Positions 41,548 through 53,599 of a DNA stretch of 64,000 nucleotides are shown piece after piece. This stretch comes from Halocaridina rubra (lineage: Eukaryota; Arthropoda; Malacostraca; Decapoda; Atyidae), in assembly GCA_037179515.1 (NCBI GenBank), contig JAXCGZ010009486.1:105001-169000 (forward strand). Direction: 5' to 3'. The notes beneath the pieces are model-generated. The model had not been told where the DNA came from and did no database searches. It was given only the letters and a program-made list of their open reading frames with translations. Position numbers and translations under genes: made by a program. Numbering within the stretch: the first letter of the stretch is position 1; every line of letters begins with the position of its first letter.

Positions 41548-43155
41548 CACCTTGTTTGCTTTTTCGGCGTGCTTTTTATCCGTGAAATTGTAATAACACA
41601 CCCAAAAAAATAATAGTAAAAAAATACGACATTCCCGAATAACGTCCATGCAAATAATTTAGAATTTTTTTTTATTTTAGTAAATAATCAACTGCCTCGG
41701 AGGCACTTTTTCGCCATCCTCCTCCTGTTCTACCGCCTAATGCGATCGGATTATGAAGATAATGGAAAAAAAGCATTAAGAACAAACACCAAACAAATTT
41801 TCGATACAGTATCGTCACGGAAATAGCGTGCGAGGGTGCATCAGCTGATACGGAAGTGGCAAAACGTTTGCGGATTGAGGTTCATTCTCAAGCATCCTAC
41901 TCCTCTTTTACCGCCTAATGCGATCGAATATTATGAAGAAAATTTTAAAAAAGCATTAAGAACAAAGAGCAAAAAAATTTTCGATATAATATTGTCAGGG
42001 AAATAGCGTGCGAGGATGCATCAGCTGATATGAAGTGGCAAAACGTTTGCCGATAGAGGTTCGTTCTCCCGCATCCTCCTCCTCTTCTACCGCTTAATGC
42101 GATCGAATATTATGAAGAAAATTGAAAAAAGCATTAAAAGTACAAATAGCAAACAAATTTTCTATATAATATCATCAGGGAAATAGCGTGCGAGGGTGCA
42201 TCAACTGATACGGAAGTGGCAAAACGTTTGCTGATAGAGGTTCGTTCTCCCGCATCCTCCTCCTCTTCTACCGTTTAATGCGATCGAATATTATAAAGAA
42301 AATTGAAAAAGAACATTAAGAACAAACAGCAAACAAACTTTCGATTTAATATCGTCAGGGAAATTACGTGTAGAGAATATATATATTTCATTTAAGTTTC
42401 CACGATATGCATTTTCTTTGTAACGAATTGTATAGTTTTCTTTTTCTCTCAGCTGACTTTGTTTACGTTTAGATTTCGTGCAGCTTTGCCGATATGTAAA
42501 GAATCTAGAATAATGTTTAGAACCAAGGAATATTAATATGTAATACTATAATATTGAAAATTAGATAAACCCCAGATAGAATGAGTAAATAAATATTTTA
42601 TGAGTAAGATATTGTGCCTGAATAGTGATAAGCATCATCTGATACGGAAGGGGCAAAACGTTTGCCAATAGAGGTTCGTTCTCCCGCATCCTCCTCTTCT
42701 TGTACTGCTTAATATGATCGAATATTATGGAGAAAATTTAAGAAAAGCAATAAGAACAAACAGCACGTGCGAGGGTGCATCAGCTGATAGGGAGGCGGCA
42801 AAACGTTTGCATCCTCTTGCTCACTGCCACCATGCACGTCCTGGTGTATGCCTGTTGCCCACCACATAATAGATTGCATTAATTTGTTTACTATGCAGTA
42901 AATCTGTATATCTTTTTTACTGTACACTATTTGCATGTTAATATAAATAACTACAGGTGTTTATGCTTTGTTATGTACTTATAAAATATGTTTTACTTAT
43001 CTTATTTCTTTGGTATAGTGTGTCTATGGACGGTTGTGGAACAAGCTATGCCCATATCATTGTTTCTTATGGAAAATAACTCGTTAAATTAAGCAAAAAT
43101 TAAAATACGCGGCACTTCTGAGAACCTATATCTGCGTTATTCTAAGAACAAGGTG
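41548..43155. mobile_element. MITE2: 1.6-kb TIR element with internal 180-bp repeats, inserted in T1 transposase
   Basis: Ends are CACCTTGTTTGC at 41548 and AACAAGGTG ending at 43155. TA precedes and TG (mutated TA) follows. It splits the T1 transposase between its two DNA-binding halves. The right 320 bp match the terminal region of T1, so MITE2 is probably a deletion derivative of a T1-type element. The 180-bp repeat fills 41713-42370 and recurs at 42640-42830. Confidence 0.75.
41713..42370 (+). repeat. 180-bp minisatellite, about 3.7 units
   Basis: Unit starts at 41713, 41892, 42071 and 42252 (periods 179, 179, 181). Each has GCATCCTCCTCCTC, AATGCGATCGAATATTATGA, AACAAACAGCAAACAAA, GAAATAGCGTGCGAGGG and GCAAAACGTTTGCCGATAGA. 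The frame starting at ATGCGATCG reads RSNIMKKIEKS, KQQTNF and GASADTEVAKRLP, which resemble transposase segments. Confidence 0.88.
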
Positions 43156-43157
43156 TG

Positions 43158-43546
43158 CTTCGCCTTCCTCCTGAGATTTCAAATCTTATAAATTTCACTC
43201 ACTTTTTCATTCACAATATTATACGGCAAATTTGTTTGCTGTTTGTCCTTTATGCTCATCCTCGTACATAGCATATTTTCCATTCTCTCCATAATATCTG
43301 ATCGAGCCTATGAAGACTTGAACTAACACCAGCTTTTGCACTTTTCATTATTTTTTCTGCATTTTCACGGATGGTACATATCTTGCTATCACTGAGTTGC
43401 ATCAACTGTTTTATAGCCGCTGTACTCTCATCACATTCATAATGGGCCAACACTTGCAATTTAATTTCAAGGTTTATTGCCTTTCTCGCTCTTTTGGGAG
43501 TAGAAGCACTTCCACAGTCTTTACCTGGGCATTTTTAGGCCATGAT
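43158..43546 (-). pseudogene. Tigger transposase T1, N-terminal helix-turn-helix region
   Basis: Minus-strand frame GSASTPKRARKAINLEIK followed by LSDSKICTIRENAEKI is the psq/CENP-B-like helix-turn-helix of Tigger proteins. A second piece follows (MENMLCTRMSIKDKQQ..IVNEKVSEIYK), cut by MITE2. The initiator region near 43546 is frameshifted. Confidence 0.72.
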
Positions 43547-43801
43547 AGATGATTAAAAATATGCAAAAAAATAAAGGAAACACAAAGCTTACCACAACAA
43601 CAGGTAGAACAAGCGATATATCCACAGTGTATGCTGGGTGAAGAGAGACTGAAGCACATGGCAGTTGCTTAGTTACTAAACTGGGCCATTTTTTCTCGCT
43701 TTTTCTCGCTCGTGTTATTTGCGTAATTCAAATTTTTTTCCTATTATTTTTAAGATGCGTTATTCCAAATTCATGTAGTTGAAATTCAGGAAAATCGAGA
43801 G

Positions 43802-43952
<151 letters not shown>

Positions 43953-44560
43953 TGATCCTTCGCTGTATCGCGTTTCTTGGCTCGCGTTTTCTCTGTTCCG
44001 CGGTTTAAATTTTTTTTTTTTTGGCATATGCAAAATTATTAAAATACTGTATTAAAAAAATAAAAATTTTCAGTATTTAAATTTTTTTATTGAAAAAAAC
44101 ATATTTCATTATCTAAATGATAAAAAAAACTTATTTCCCGGCCTGCGAATAATAAAACAGTAAAAAATAGTAAAAACATAAATTTAGATATACAGTATAA
44201 CTCACAGTATTGCATCATGTGAAATAGTGTCCGATAGCGTACAATGTATTGGGGTCGCAGCTACGTGAGCTAGCATATATATTTATATTTCCAGTAGTTT
44301 CATGATTTTATTGATAAAAAAACGTATTTCTTAGCCTAAGAATAATAAAACAGTAAAAAATAGTAAAAAACATAAATACTAACAGTATTGCACCATGTAA
44401 AATACGATATCGGTATCAGCGTTTCGGAAAACGAAAAGTGTCAAACCTACGTAAGATAGTACATATTGAAATTTTCAATATTTTATTGATAAAACAAGTA
44501 TTTCCTAGCCTAAGAGTAATAAAATAGTAAAAAATAGTAAAAAACATAAATTTAGATACA

Positions 44561-46050
44561 CAGTGATCCTTCGCTGGATCGCGTTTCTTGGCTCGCGTTT
44601 TCACTGTACCACGTTTTTTTTTTTGGAAAATTATTATTTTATTTTTTGGGTATATGCAAAAATATTAAAATATTGAAAAAAATAAAAATTGTCAGTATTT
44701 TCATTTTTATTGAAAAAAACAAATTTCATTATTTAATTGATAAAAAAAATTTATTTTCCAGCCTACGAATAATAAAACAGTAAAAAATAGTAAAAAACAT
44801 AAATTTTGATATATAACTCACAGTACAGGGTATTGCATCATGTCAAATAGTGTCCGATAGCGTACAATGTATTGGGGTCGCACCTAATTGAGCTAGCATA
44901 TACTGTACTGTATATTAAAATTTCCAGTAGTTTCATGATTTTATTGATAAAAAAACGTATTTCTTAGTCTAAGAATAATAAAACAGTAAAAAATAGTAAA
45001 AAACATAAATACTAACAGTATTGCACCACGTAAAATACGATACCAGTGTCAGCGTTTCGGAAAACGCAAAGGCTCTCACCTACGTGACCTAGTGAATATT
45101 AAAATTTTCATTATTTTATTGATAAAACAAGTATTTCCTAGCCTAAGAATAATAAAACAGTAAAAAATAATAAAACGCATAAATACAGCACTAACAGTAT
45201 TGCACCACGTAAAATACGATACCGGTATCACGTTTCGTAAAATGCAAAGACTCTCACCTACGTGACCTAGTGAATATTAAAATTTTCATTATTTTATTGA
45301 TAAAACAAGTATTTCCTAGCCTAAGAATAATAAAACAATAAAAAATAGTAAAACGCATAAATACAGCACTAACAGTATTGCACCATGTAAAAGACGATAC
45401 CGGTATCACGTTTCGGAAAATGCAAAGGCTCTCACCTACGTGACCTAGTGAATATTAAACTTGTCATTATTTTATTGATAAAACAAGTTTTCCTAGTAAG
45501 TAATAATAAAACTGTAAAGAATAATAAAAAGCATAATTACTAACAGTATTGCACCATGTAAAATACGATACTGCTATCAGCGTTTCGTTATACAGTACAA
45601 AAACATAAAAATAATTGTAAAATACCTATGTATATGAGTATGTCACGTCATCAGCACCTCATGCACGGTAAGTTTTCCTATCACTTTCATGAAAATTTAC
45701 GTTGCTTGCTGTTATTTATAAGGTAAAGGTGTTTTTTTAACAGTGCAGGGAGGATTTATACAGTATGTAGATGTAAAAATAATTGTAAAATACCTATGTA
45801 CATGAGTATATCATGTAATTACCACTTCATTCACCGTAATTTTATCTATCACTTTCATATGAATTTACGTTGCCTGCTGTTATTTATGAGGTAAAGGGTG
45901 GTTTGTTAACAGCACAGGGAGGGTTTATACAGTGTAAACGTAAAAATAAATAAAAATGTCTATGTACATATAGGCTGATCCTACTCCGCAATTTTCCTGT
46001 CTCGCGCCGGGTCCCGGAACCGAACCATCGCGATAATGGAATGAACACTG
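44561..46050 (+). mobile_element. T3 TIR element (inner copy) nested in the outer copy
   Basis: Left end CAGTGATCCTTCGCTGGATC at 44561, right end AATGGAATGAACACTG at 46050, followed by TA. The flanks (TTTAGATA[CA] / [TA]CAGTATAACTCACAG) rejoin to the sequence found intact at 44181-44213 and 46090-46120, so it landed in the family's own internal repeat. Confidence 0.8.
44930..45560. repeat. 175-178-bp tandem repeat inside T3
   Basis: TTTTATTGAT recurs at 44939, 45114, 45292 and 45470. The unit contains AATAATAAAACAGTAAAAAA, CAGTATTGCACCA and CTCACCTACGTGACCTAG. Related units lie at 44300-44480 and 46190-46320. Confidence 0.85.
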
Positions 46051-46465
46051 TACAGTATAACTCACAGTATTAAATAGTAAAAAGCATAAATTTAGATATA
46101 CAGTATAACTCACAGTATTGCATCATGTGAATTAGTGTCCGATAGCGTACAATGTATTGGGGTCGCACCTACGTGAGCTAGCATATATATTAAAATTTCC
46201 AGTAGTTTCATGATTTTATTGATAAAAAAAAGTATTTCTTAGCCTAAGAATAATAAAACAGTAAAAAATAGTAAAAAACATAAATACTAACAGTATTGCA
46301 ACATGTAAAGTACGATACTGCTATCAGCGTTTCGGACAAAGGCTTGCACCATCTTCCATTGTCTCGCCTCACTCGTTCAGTCTAACTCACGTGTGCGCCG
46401 TTCACGGTGTGCTTATTAATACGTTTTGCTTGTGATTTTTTTACTCGCATATTTTAACCTTTGCA

Positions 46466-46624
46466 ATGCCCCCCAAGCATCCTTCATCTTCTAAGGCTTC
46501 TTGAAGTGAGCCTAAGCGGCAAAGGAAAATGTTAACCATAACAGATAAGGTGAAACTCTTAGATATGTTGAAAGAAGGAAAAAGGTTTACGGATGTCGGC
46601 CGCTATTTTGGCCTCAATGAATAA
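46466..46624 (+). pseudogene. Tigger transposase N-terminal remnant inside T3
   Basis: ATG at 46466 reads MPPKHPSSSKAS, a stop, then EPKRQRKMLTITDKVKLLDM and RFTDVGRYFGLNE before TAA at 46622. This is the start and helix-turn-helix of a Tigger-type transposase. The rest of the gene is absent and replaced by the 160-bp repeat. It links T3 to an autonomous Tigger ancestor. Confidence 0.68.
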
Positions 46625-47039
46625 CAGCCGTAAAGCTGTTATTGGCTGCGGAATAATTGCCTATAGAGTCTACACACCATTACCACCTCATTCACGGTAA
46701 GTTTACCTATCACGTACATACAAATTTACGTTGCATGCTGTTATTTATAAAGTAAAGGGTGGTTTTTTAACAGTGCAGGTAGGGTTTATACAGTAAACGT
46801 AAAAATAATTGTAAAATGCCTATGTACATGAGTATGTCATATAAATTTACACTTGCATGCTGTTATTTATGAAGTAAAGGGTGATATGTTAACAGTACAG
46901 GGAGGGTTTATACAGTTTATATGGTGTAAACGTAAAAATAAATTAAAATATGTATGTACATATAGGCTGATCCTACTCCGCGATTTTCCAGTCTCGCGCC
47001 GGGTCCCGGAACCGAACCTTCGCGATAATTGAAGGAACA

Positions 47040-47345
<306 letters not shown>

Positions 47346-47830
47346 TACTCAGTGTAGCTGGTGCCATGAGCCATTTTAAAAATGCATCCTCCTTTGCAGC
47401 TTTCAAAGGCAATCTATCTAGTTTTTTTTTGGACAAATAGTTGCTGCTCATACATAAACTAAACTTAATGATTTAATGCAATTTCCCTAAACACTGACCT
47501 CTCTATATGTAAACTGATATCGACTTCTCTGTTCTCTAAGTTAAGAACTAATAATTCTCATTTTAAGGAAAACAGATTTGGTGATGATGTCGATAATAAT
47601 GATACTGTATTGAGTGTTATTATTACTACTTTTTTATTAACATTATTGTTAAAATTTTTATTACCGCATTATTATTTTCTAGGAAAGCTACATTTACTTT
47701 AACTGTATGTATTACCCTCTTACTTGTTAGTTCAATTACTGTACATGTCTACTTATAAGTCACTTTTAATCTTAGAAGAATGACCATTGTACAAAAATGG
47801 AAATAAATGTTTGTTTGTTTGTTTGATTGT
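47346..47830. other. gene-free stretch with a retroelement-like tail
   Basis: Nothing coding. At 47790-47832 a sequence CCATTGTACAAAAATGGAAA + TAAATG(TTTG)n resembles the tail of SINE S2 (5709-5760) on the plus strand; no head is recognisable. Confidence 0.45.
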
Positions 47831-48140
47831 TTACCTCCGTATCAGCTGATGCACTCGCACGCTATTTCCCTGACAATATTATATCGAAAGTTTGTTTACT
47901 GTTTGTTCTTAATGCTTTTTTTCAATTTTCTTCGTAATATTCGATCGCATTAAGCGGTAAAAGAGGACGAGGATGCGGGAGAACGAACCTCTATCTGCAA
48001 ACGTTTTGGCACTTCCGTATCAGCTGATTCACCCTCGCACGCTATTTCCTTGATGATATTATATCGCAAGTTTGTTTGCTGTTAGTTCTTAATGCTTTTT
48101 GTCAATTTTCTTCATAATATTTGATCGCATTAAGTTCTTG
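47830..48140 (-). repeat. 180-bp minisatellite, about 1.7 units, inverted
   Basis: Reverse complement of the 41713 unit (CGCACGCTATTTCCCTGACA, TTTGTTTACTGTTTGTTC, AATATTCGATCGCATTAAGC). It abuts the truncated 3' end of the T2 transposase. Confidence 0.88.
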
Positions 48141-49343
48141 TCCTTCTCAGTTGCCCTGAGAGCCATAGTGATTGTCCTTCGGAGGTAGTAGGCTTTAAAA
48201 GAGGCAATGACCCCCCTGATCCATTGGCTGTAATAGGGTAGTGGTATTAGGCGGAAGTTAAACCACCTTTTTATTAGGATGAATGTCATCCAACTGGGCA
48301 GGTTGACCATGGGCATTGTCCAGGATTAGCAACAGCTTAAAGGGCATACCCCTGGAAGCACAGTACCTCTCCACTTCAGGGGTAAAATGGTTAATGTACC
48401 AGTCCTCATATATATGGAGGGTTATCCAAGTCTTCATGTTTGACTTTCAGATGACTGGCAGTTTTCCCTTTCAAATGCCCTTGAGTGCTCTTGGGTTTTC
48501 TGCCAAATAAACCAAGGGCTTCAGCTTACAGTCTCCAGCAGCATTAGCCCCCAAAAGCTAAGTCAGTCTCTCCTTGCTGACTTTATGGCCTGGTGCTGTC
48601 ATCTCTTCCTTGGCGCTGTACGTACAACTAGGCATACGCTTCCAGAATGATCCAGTCTCATCAACGTTATATGCCTGTTCGGCACAGTAACCCTCCACCC
48701 ATATTTTCTCAGCCAAAGCAATAGGAAGCATTTTTGTTGCTTCATCACTTCTAGCTTCACCTTGCACTCTTGTATTATGCAAATTAGCACGACTCTTACA
48801 ATGATTAACCAACCTCTACAGCCACAAACCCTTCACCTGCACTCCCTTCCCCTTTTTCACTTTTCAAGGATTCAAACAATTTTTTAGTCTTTTCCTGTTT
48901 TAGCATATGGTTTATTTGGATATGCTGTCGATTTTGGTATTCAAGCCTAAGCACCAGCAATCTTTCCTCTCGACTATGAGGCGAATACGCTACCTAGTGA
49001 TCGCAGTCGACATCATGGGAGCCGAACATTTCTAGTGGTCACGGATGCGATCTTTGTCTATGATGATCGTGGCCATGGTCGTACTTGCTAATCCGAGATT
49101 GCGGCCAGTGTTCTTAGAAGATTCTCCCTTTTCAGCACGGTTTACTACTTCAAGTTTAATATCCATAGTGTTGGCTTTTGTTTTCAAAGTGGCACTGCCA
49201 TCAGAATTACCACTAACGTGCTTGGGAGGCATTGTAATGTCAGTAACGAGTGAACATGAGAGAGAGAGCAGATAAAACACTTCGCACAATGTGGCGAGCG
49301 AGAGTAAACTGAGCTGTGGTTCTTCTTCCTCTTCTAATGCCAC
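48141..49343 (-). pseudogene. Tigger transposase T2, broken
   Basis: The N-terminus at about 49232 reads MPPKHVSGNSDGSA and ANTMDIKLEVVNRAEKGES (helix-turn-helix). Then come ALAEKIWVEGYCAEQAYNVD, ETGSFWKRMPS, LLGANAAGDCKLKP (first Asp), LLILDNAHGQP (second Asp kept), LPPNTTTLLQPMDQG (third acidic site) and FKAYYLRRTITMALRAT. At least five stops or frame breaks lie between these. Unlike T1, the visible acidic residues are intact; the breaks are what inactivate it. Confidence 0.82.
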
Positions 49344-49541
49344 GTGATGCCGTATTCTTACACGAGGCTCAGCAAACTATTTTGAATAAAATCGTATTTA
49401 TGGCTATGTATTTGGTAATTTTTTAAAATTCAATATAGCCAAATATATAAACATATAAAACAATAAAGATATTATCTTAATAAATACGAATACAGTTGTG
49501 CTGCTAGTTGTGTATTCGTGTATATTTCAAATAAAATATTA

Positions 49542-50597
49542 CAGTAATCCCTCGCTATTTTGTGGTTCACCCATCGTGAATTCAGTGCATCGCGGATTTT
49601 TTTGCAAAAAAAAAAAATAAATAAATAAAAAAATATAAAAAAATATAAATAAATAAATAAATAAAGATTATTGTGACACCAGGACAGGCCAAAAATGCTA
49701 AAATAAAACAGCCTTTATCAGGCTGTAAAGAGAAACAGAGATGAAGAGTGTAATGACCTGTCAGATGTGAAGGGATGATAAAAGATGTGTAATGAATATC
49801 CAGTTCTCTGCTGGGGTTTTAATATACCTCTGCATTACTTTCATGATATCTATTCCAATATTTCTCCTTAGATCTTATTATTATTATTATTATTGGCAAC
49901 AATAATTTTCCTTTGATGATGATTGTATAGATTATTATTATTATTATTATTATTATTAAGGGCTCATCATTGTTTGTACATCTGTTGGTTTATTTATTTT
50001 AATAATTATGTACAGTGCCCCTCCCTAGTTGGCTGGGACAAAGAGAGTGTGGGGGCTTGGGTAGAATAGAATGTTGGAGAGAGAAAGAGAGAGAGAGAAA
50101 CATCTTTAATTAACTCTTGTTCATTCAACCAAAACTACTTTATTTATTGTAAAAATAATGGTTTAATTACAAATTCGTAATAATAATAGTAATAATAATA
50201 ATAATAATAATAATCTCCACAATTATCATCAAAGGAAAATTATTGTTGCCAATAATAATAATAATAATAATAAGAATAATAAGAATAAGACTTAAGGAGA
50301 ATTTTTGGAATAGACATCATGAAAGTAATGCAGAGGTATATTAAAACCCAGCAGAAAATTGGATATTCATTACACATCTCTTATAATCCCTTCACATCTG
50401 ACAGGTCATTACACTCTCCATCTCTGTTTCTCTTTACAGCCTGATAAAGGCTGTTTTATTTTAACATTTTTTGGCCCGTCCTGGTGTCATAATGCATCTT
50501 AAACATTTTTTTTTTTTAAATTTATTTTACTTCGCGTAAATTCACCTATCGCGGCCGGTCTCGGAACCGAACCCTTGCAATTAACGAGGGGTTGCTG
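49542..50597. mobile_element. complete foldback element (FB), 1,056 bp
   Basis: Left end CAGTAATCCCTCGCTATTTT; right end reads CAGCAACCCCTCGTTAATTG on the minus strand; TA on both sides (49540-49541 and 50598-50599). Arms of about 430 bp are reverse complements, for example AGAGTGTAATGACCTGTCAG at 49746 and its complement near 50405. Both arms include ATT/AAT runs. The short centre carries GAGAGAGAAA and has no gene. Partial copies: 30490, 47143, 61255. Confidence 0.85.
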
Positions 50598-50889
50598 TAT
50601 TTACTGCTTTGCTTTTTTTTATTTTTTTTTCAAATTCAATATATTCCTTCAGTATGACCAAATATATAAACATTTAAATAAATAAAGCCATTAACTTGAT
50701 AATTATGAATTCAACTATGCTCCTAGCTGTGTATTTGTCTGCCGTGCTCACAAGCTGATCAGTGCTTGTGGTTTGAATTTACTGCAACAGCCAGGTAGAT
50801 CAAAATATTAATTTATTAATTATTTATTGGCCTCTGACGTAATGGCAAAACGACGTAACTCAGAATGACGTTATACAAGGACTCCCTGT

Positions 50890-50902
50890 ATATATATATA
50901 TA
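50890..50902. repeat. short TA run joining T2 and T3
   Basis: Only 13 bases of TA separate the T2 terminal repeat from the next T3 element, so two TA-target elements share one target run. Confidence 0.9.
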
Positions 50903-52838
50903 CAGTGTTACCCTGGTTATTTGCGTTTCTTGGTTCGCGTTCTCACTCTATCGCGTTTTTTTTTTTGGGATAAATTATTATTTTATTTTATGGGTATACG
51001 CAAAAATATTAAAATATTGAAAAATTTTTTTTTAGTATTTTCATTTTTTTATTGGAAATGTAAATTTACGTTGCTTGCTGTTATTTATAATGTAAATGGT
51101 GTTTTTTTAACAGTGCAGGGAGGGTTTATACAGTTTGTAAACGAAAAAATAATTGTAAATGAGTATGTGTCACGTCATCATCACCTCATTCATCGTAATT
51201 TTATCTATCACTTTCATAAAAATTTACGTTGCATGCTGTTATTTATAATGTAAAGGGTGTTTTTTTAACAGTGCAGGGAGGGTTTATACAGTTCGTATAC
51301 GAAAAAATAATTGTAAATGAGTATGTGTGTCACGTCATCATCACCTCATTCACCGTAATTTTATATATCACTTTCATAAAAATTTACGTTGCTTGCTGTT
51401 ATTTATAATGTAAAGGGTGTTTTTTAACAGTTCAGGGAGGGTTTATACAGTTCGTAAACGAAAAAATAATTGTAAATGAGTATGTGTGTCACATCATCAT
51501 CACCTCATTCACCGTAATTTTATCTATCACTTTCATAAAAATTTACGTTGCTTGCTGTTATTTATAGTGTAAAGGGTGTTTTTTTAACAGTTCAGGGAGG
51601 GTTTATACAGTTCGTAAACGAAAAAATAATTGTAAATGAGTATGTGTGTCACGTCATCATCACCTCATTCACCGTAATTTTATCCATCACTTTCATAAAA
51701 ATTTACGTTGCTTGCTGTTATTTATAATGTAAAGGGTGTTTATTTTAGCAGTGCAGGGAGGGTTTATACAGTTCGTAAACGAAAAAATAATTGTAAATGA
51801 GTATGTGTGTCACGTCATCATCACCTCATTCACCGTAATTATATCTATCACTTTCATAAAAATTTACGTTGGTTGCTGTTATTTTTAATGTAAAGTGTTT
51901 TTTTAACAGTTCAGGGAGGGTTTATACAGTACGTAAACGAAAAAATAATTGTAAATGAGTATGTGTCACGTCATCATCACCTCATTCACCGTAATTTTAT
52001 CTATCACTTACATAAAAATTGACGTTGCTTGCTGTTATTTATAATGTAAAGGGTGTTTTTTTAACAGTGCAGGGAGGGTTTATACAGTACGTAAACGAAA
52101 AAATAATTGTTAATGAGAATGTATGTCACGTCATCATCATCACATTCTCGGTAAGTTTTCCTATCACTTTCATAAAAATTTACGTTGCTTGCTGTTATTT
52201 ATAATGTAAAGGGTGTTTTTTTAACAGTGCAGTGAGGGTTTATGCAATACGTAAACGAAAAAATAATTGTAAATGAGTATGTATGTCACGTCATCATCAC
52301 CTCATTCACCGTAATTTTATCTATCACTTTCATAAAAATTTACGTTGCTTGCTGTTATTTATAATGTAAAGGGTGTTTTTTTAAACAGTGCAGGGAGGGT
52401 TTATACAGTACGTAAACGAAAAAATAATTGTAAACGAGTATGTATGTCATGTCATCATCACATTCACGGTAAGTTTTCCTATCACCTTCATAAAAATTTA
52501 CGTTTCTTGCTGTTATCTATAATGTTAAGGGTGTTTTTTTAACAGTGCAGGGAGGGTTTATACAGTACGTAAACGAAAAAATAATTGTAAATGAGTATGT
52601 ATGTCACGTCATCATCACATTCACGGTAAGTTTTCCTATCACTTTCATATAAATTTACGCTTGCATGCTGTTATCTATGAAGTAAAGGGTGGTATGTTAA
52701 CAGTACAGGGACAGTGTATACAGTGTAAACGTAAAAATATATTAAAATATCTATGTACATATAGGCTGATCCTACTTTGCGGATTTCCTGGTTCGCGCCG
52801 GGTCCCGGAACCGAACTACCGCGATAAGTGAGGCAACA

Positions 52839-52841
<3 letters not shown>
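50903..52841 (+). mobile_element. T3 TIR element, second locus, filled with a 160-bp minisatellite
   Basis: Terminal repeats CAGTGTTACCCTGG (50903) and GAGGCAACACTG (ending 52841) with TA directly outside. The left 150 bp match the start of the copy at 43950-44700 (GCGTTTCTTGG..TCGCG, TTTTATGGGTATACGC). The 175-bp repeats and the Tigger remnant are absent; nearly all the rest is the 160-bp array. Confidence 0.85.
51060..52740. repeat. 160-bp minisatellite, about 10.5 units
   Basis: TTTACG landmarks lie at 51065, 51222, 51383, 51542, 51702, 51863, about 52019, 52179, 52339, 52498 and 52654 (spacings 156-161). The unit has TTACGTTGCTTGCTGTTATT, GCAGGGAGGGTTTATACAGT, GTCACGTCATCATCACC and TTTATCTATCACTTTCAT. 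It is not coding. About two units also occur at 45650-45960 and at 46680-46960. Confidence 0.93.
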
Positions 52842-52935
<94 letters not shown>

Positions 52936-52941
52936 CACATA
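52842..52941. repeat. (AT)n array between T3 and a MITE2-like element
   Basis: About 45 AT units, then CATACACATATATA, ending at CACCTTGTTCGC. Confidence 0.95.
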
Positions 52942-52945
52942 TATA

Positions 52946-53560
52946 CACCTTGTTCGCTTTTTCCGTGTTTTTTTTATCCGCGAAAGTGCAATAACGCCCC
53001 TAAAAAATAATAGTAAAAAAATACAAAATTCGCGAATAACACCCATGCAAAAAAATTCAAAAAAATTTCTTCATTTTAGTAAAAAATCGACTGCCTCGGA
53101 GGCACTTTTCCGCCATCCTGCTCCTCTTCTATCACTTAATGCGATCGAATATTATGAAGATAATAGAAAAAAAGCATTAAGAACAAACCGCAAACATATT
53201 TTCAATATAACATTGTCAGGGAAATAGCGTGTGAGGGTGCACCAGCTGATACGGAAATAGCAAAACGTTTGCCGATAGAGGTTCGTTCTCCCGCATCCTA
53301 CTCCTCTTCTACCACTTAATGCTATCGGATATTATGAAGATAATGGAAAAAAAAGCATTAAGAACAAACAGCAAACATATTTTCGATATAATATCGTCAG
53401 GGAAATAGCGTGTGAGGGTGCATCAGCTGATATGGAAGTAGCAAAACGTTTGCCGATAGAGGTTCGTTCTCATGAAGAAAATTTAAAAAAGCATTAAGAA
53501 CAACAGTAAACATATTTTCAATATTATATCGTCAGGGAAATAGCGTGTGAGGGTGCATCA
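52946..53560 (+). mobile_element. MITE2-like left end with 180-bp repeats
   Basis: Begins CACCTTGTTCGCTTTTTCCG after TA and matches 41548-41725 throughout (CTGCCTCGGAGGCACTTTTC). Then come about 2.6 units of the 180-bp repeat (53113, 53294 and a shortened unit to 53560). No right terminal repeat was found; the next sequence is a Tigger C-terminus. Confidence 0.75.
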
Positions 53561-53599
53561 GGGCAATGATACAGGTATTTTCTATCTTTGTTCTCTCTT

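Larger units (their letters stand above)
48141..50889 (-). mobile_element. Tigger-type DNA transposon T2, 3'-truncated, with an FB insertion
   Basis: The right end (5' end on the minus strand) is CAGGGAGTCCTTGTATAACG read from 50889, a Tigger-like terminal repeat next to TA repeats. The transposase remnant is at 48141-49343. A foldback element (49542-50597) sits in the 5' leader. Two diverged direct repeats of about 110 bp (49420-49530 and 50630-50740) flank that insertion. The 3' end is cut off by the 180-bp repeat. Confidence 0.72.

Noticed and set aside
52019..52831. Small repeated frames (LLAVIYNVKGVFL type) as a protein with repeats
   Set aside because: They are chance frames of the 160-bp minisatellite. 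They do not stay open across units and the unit length is not kept in multiples of three.
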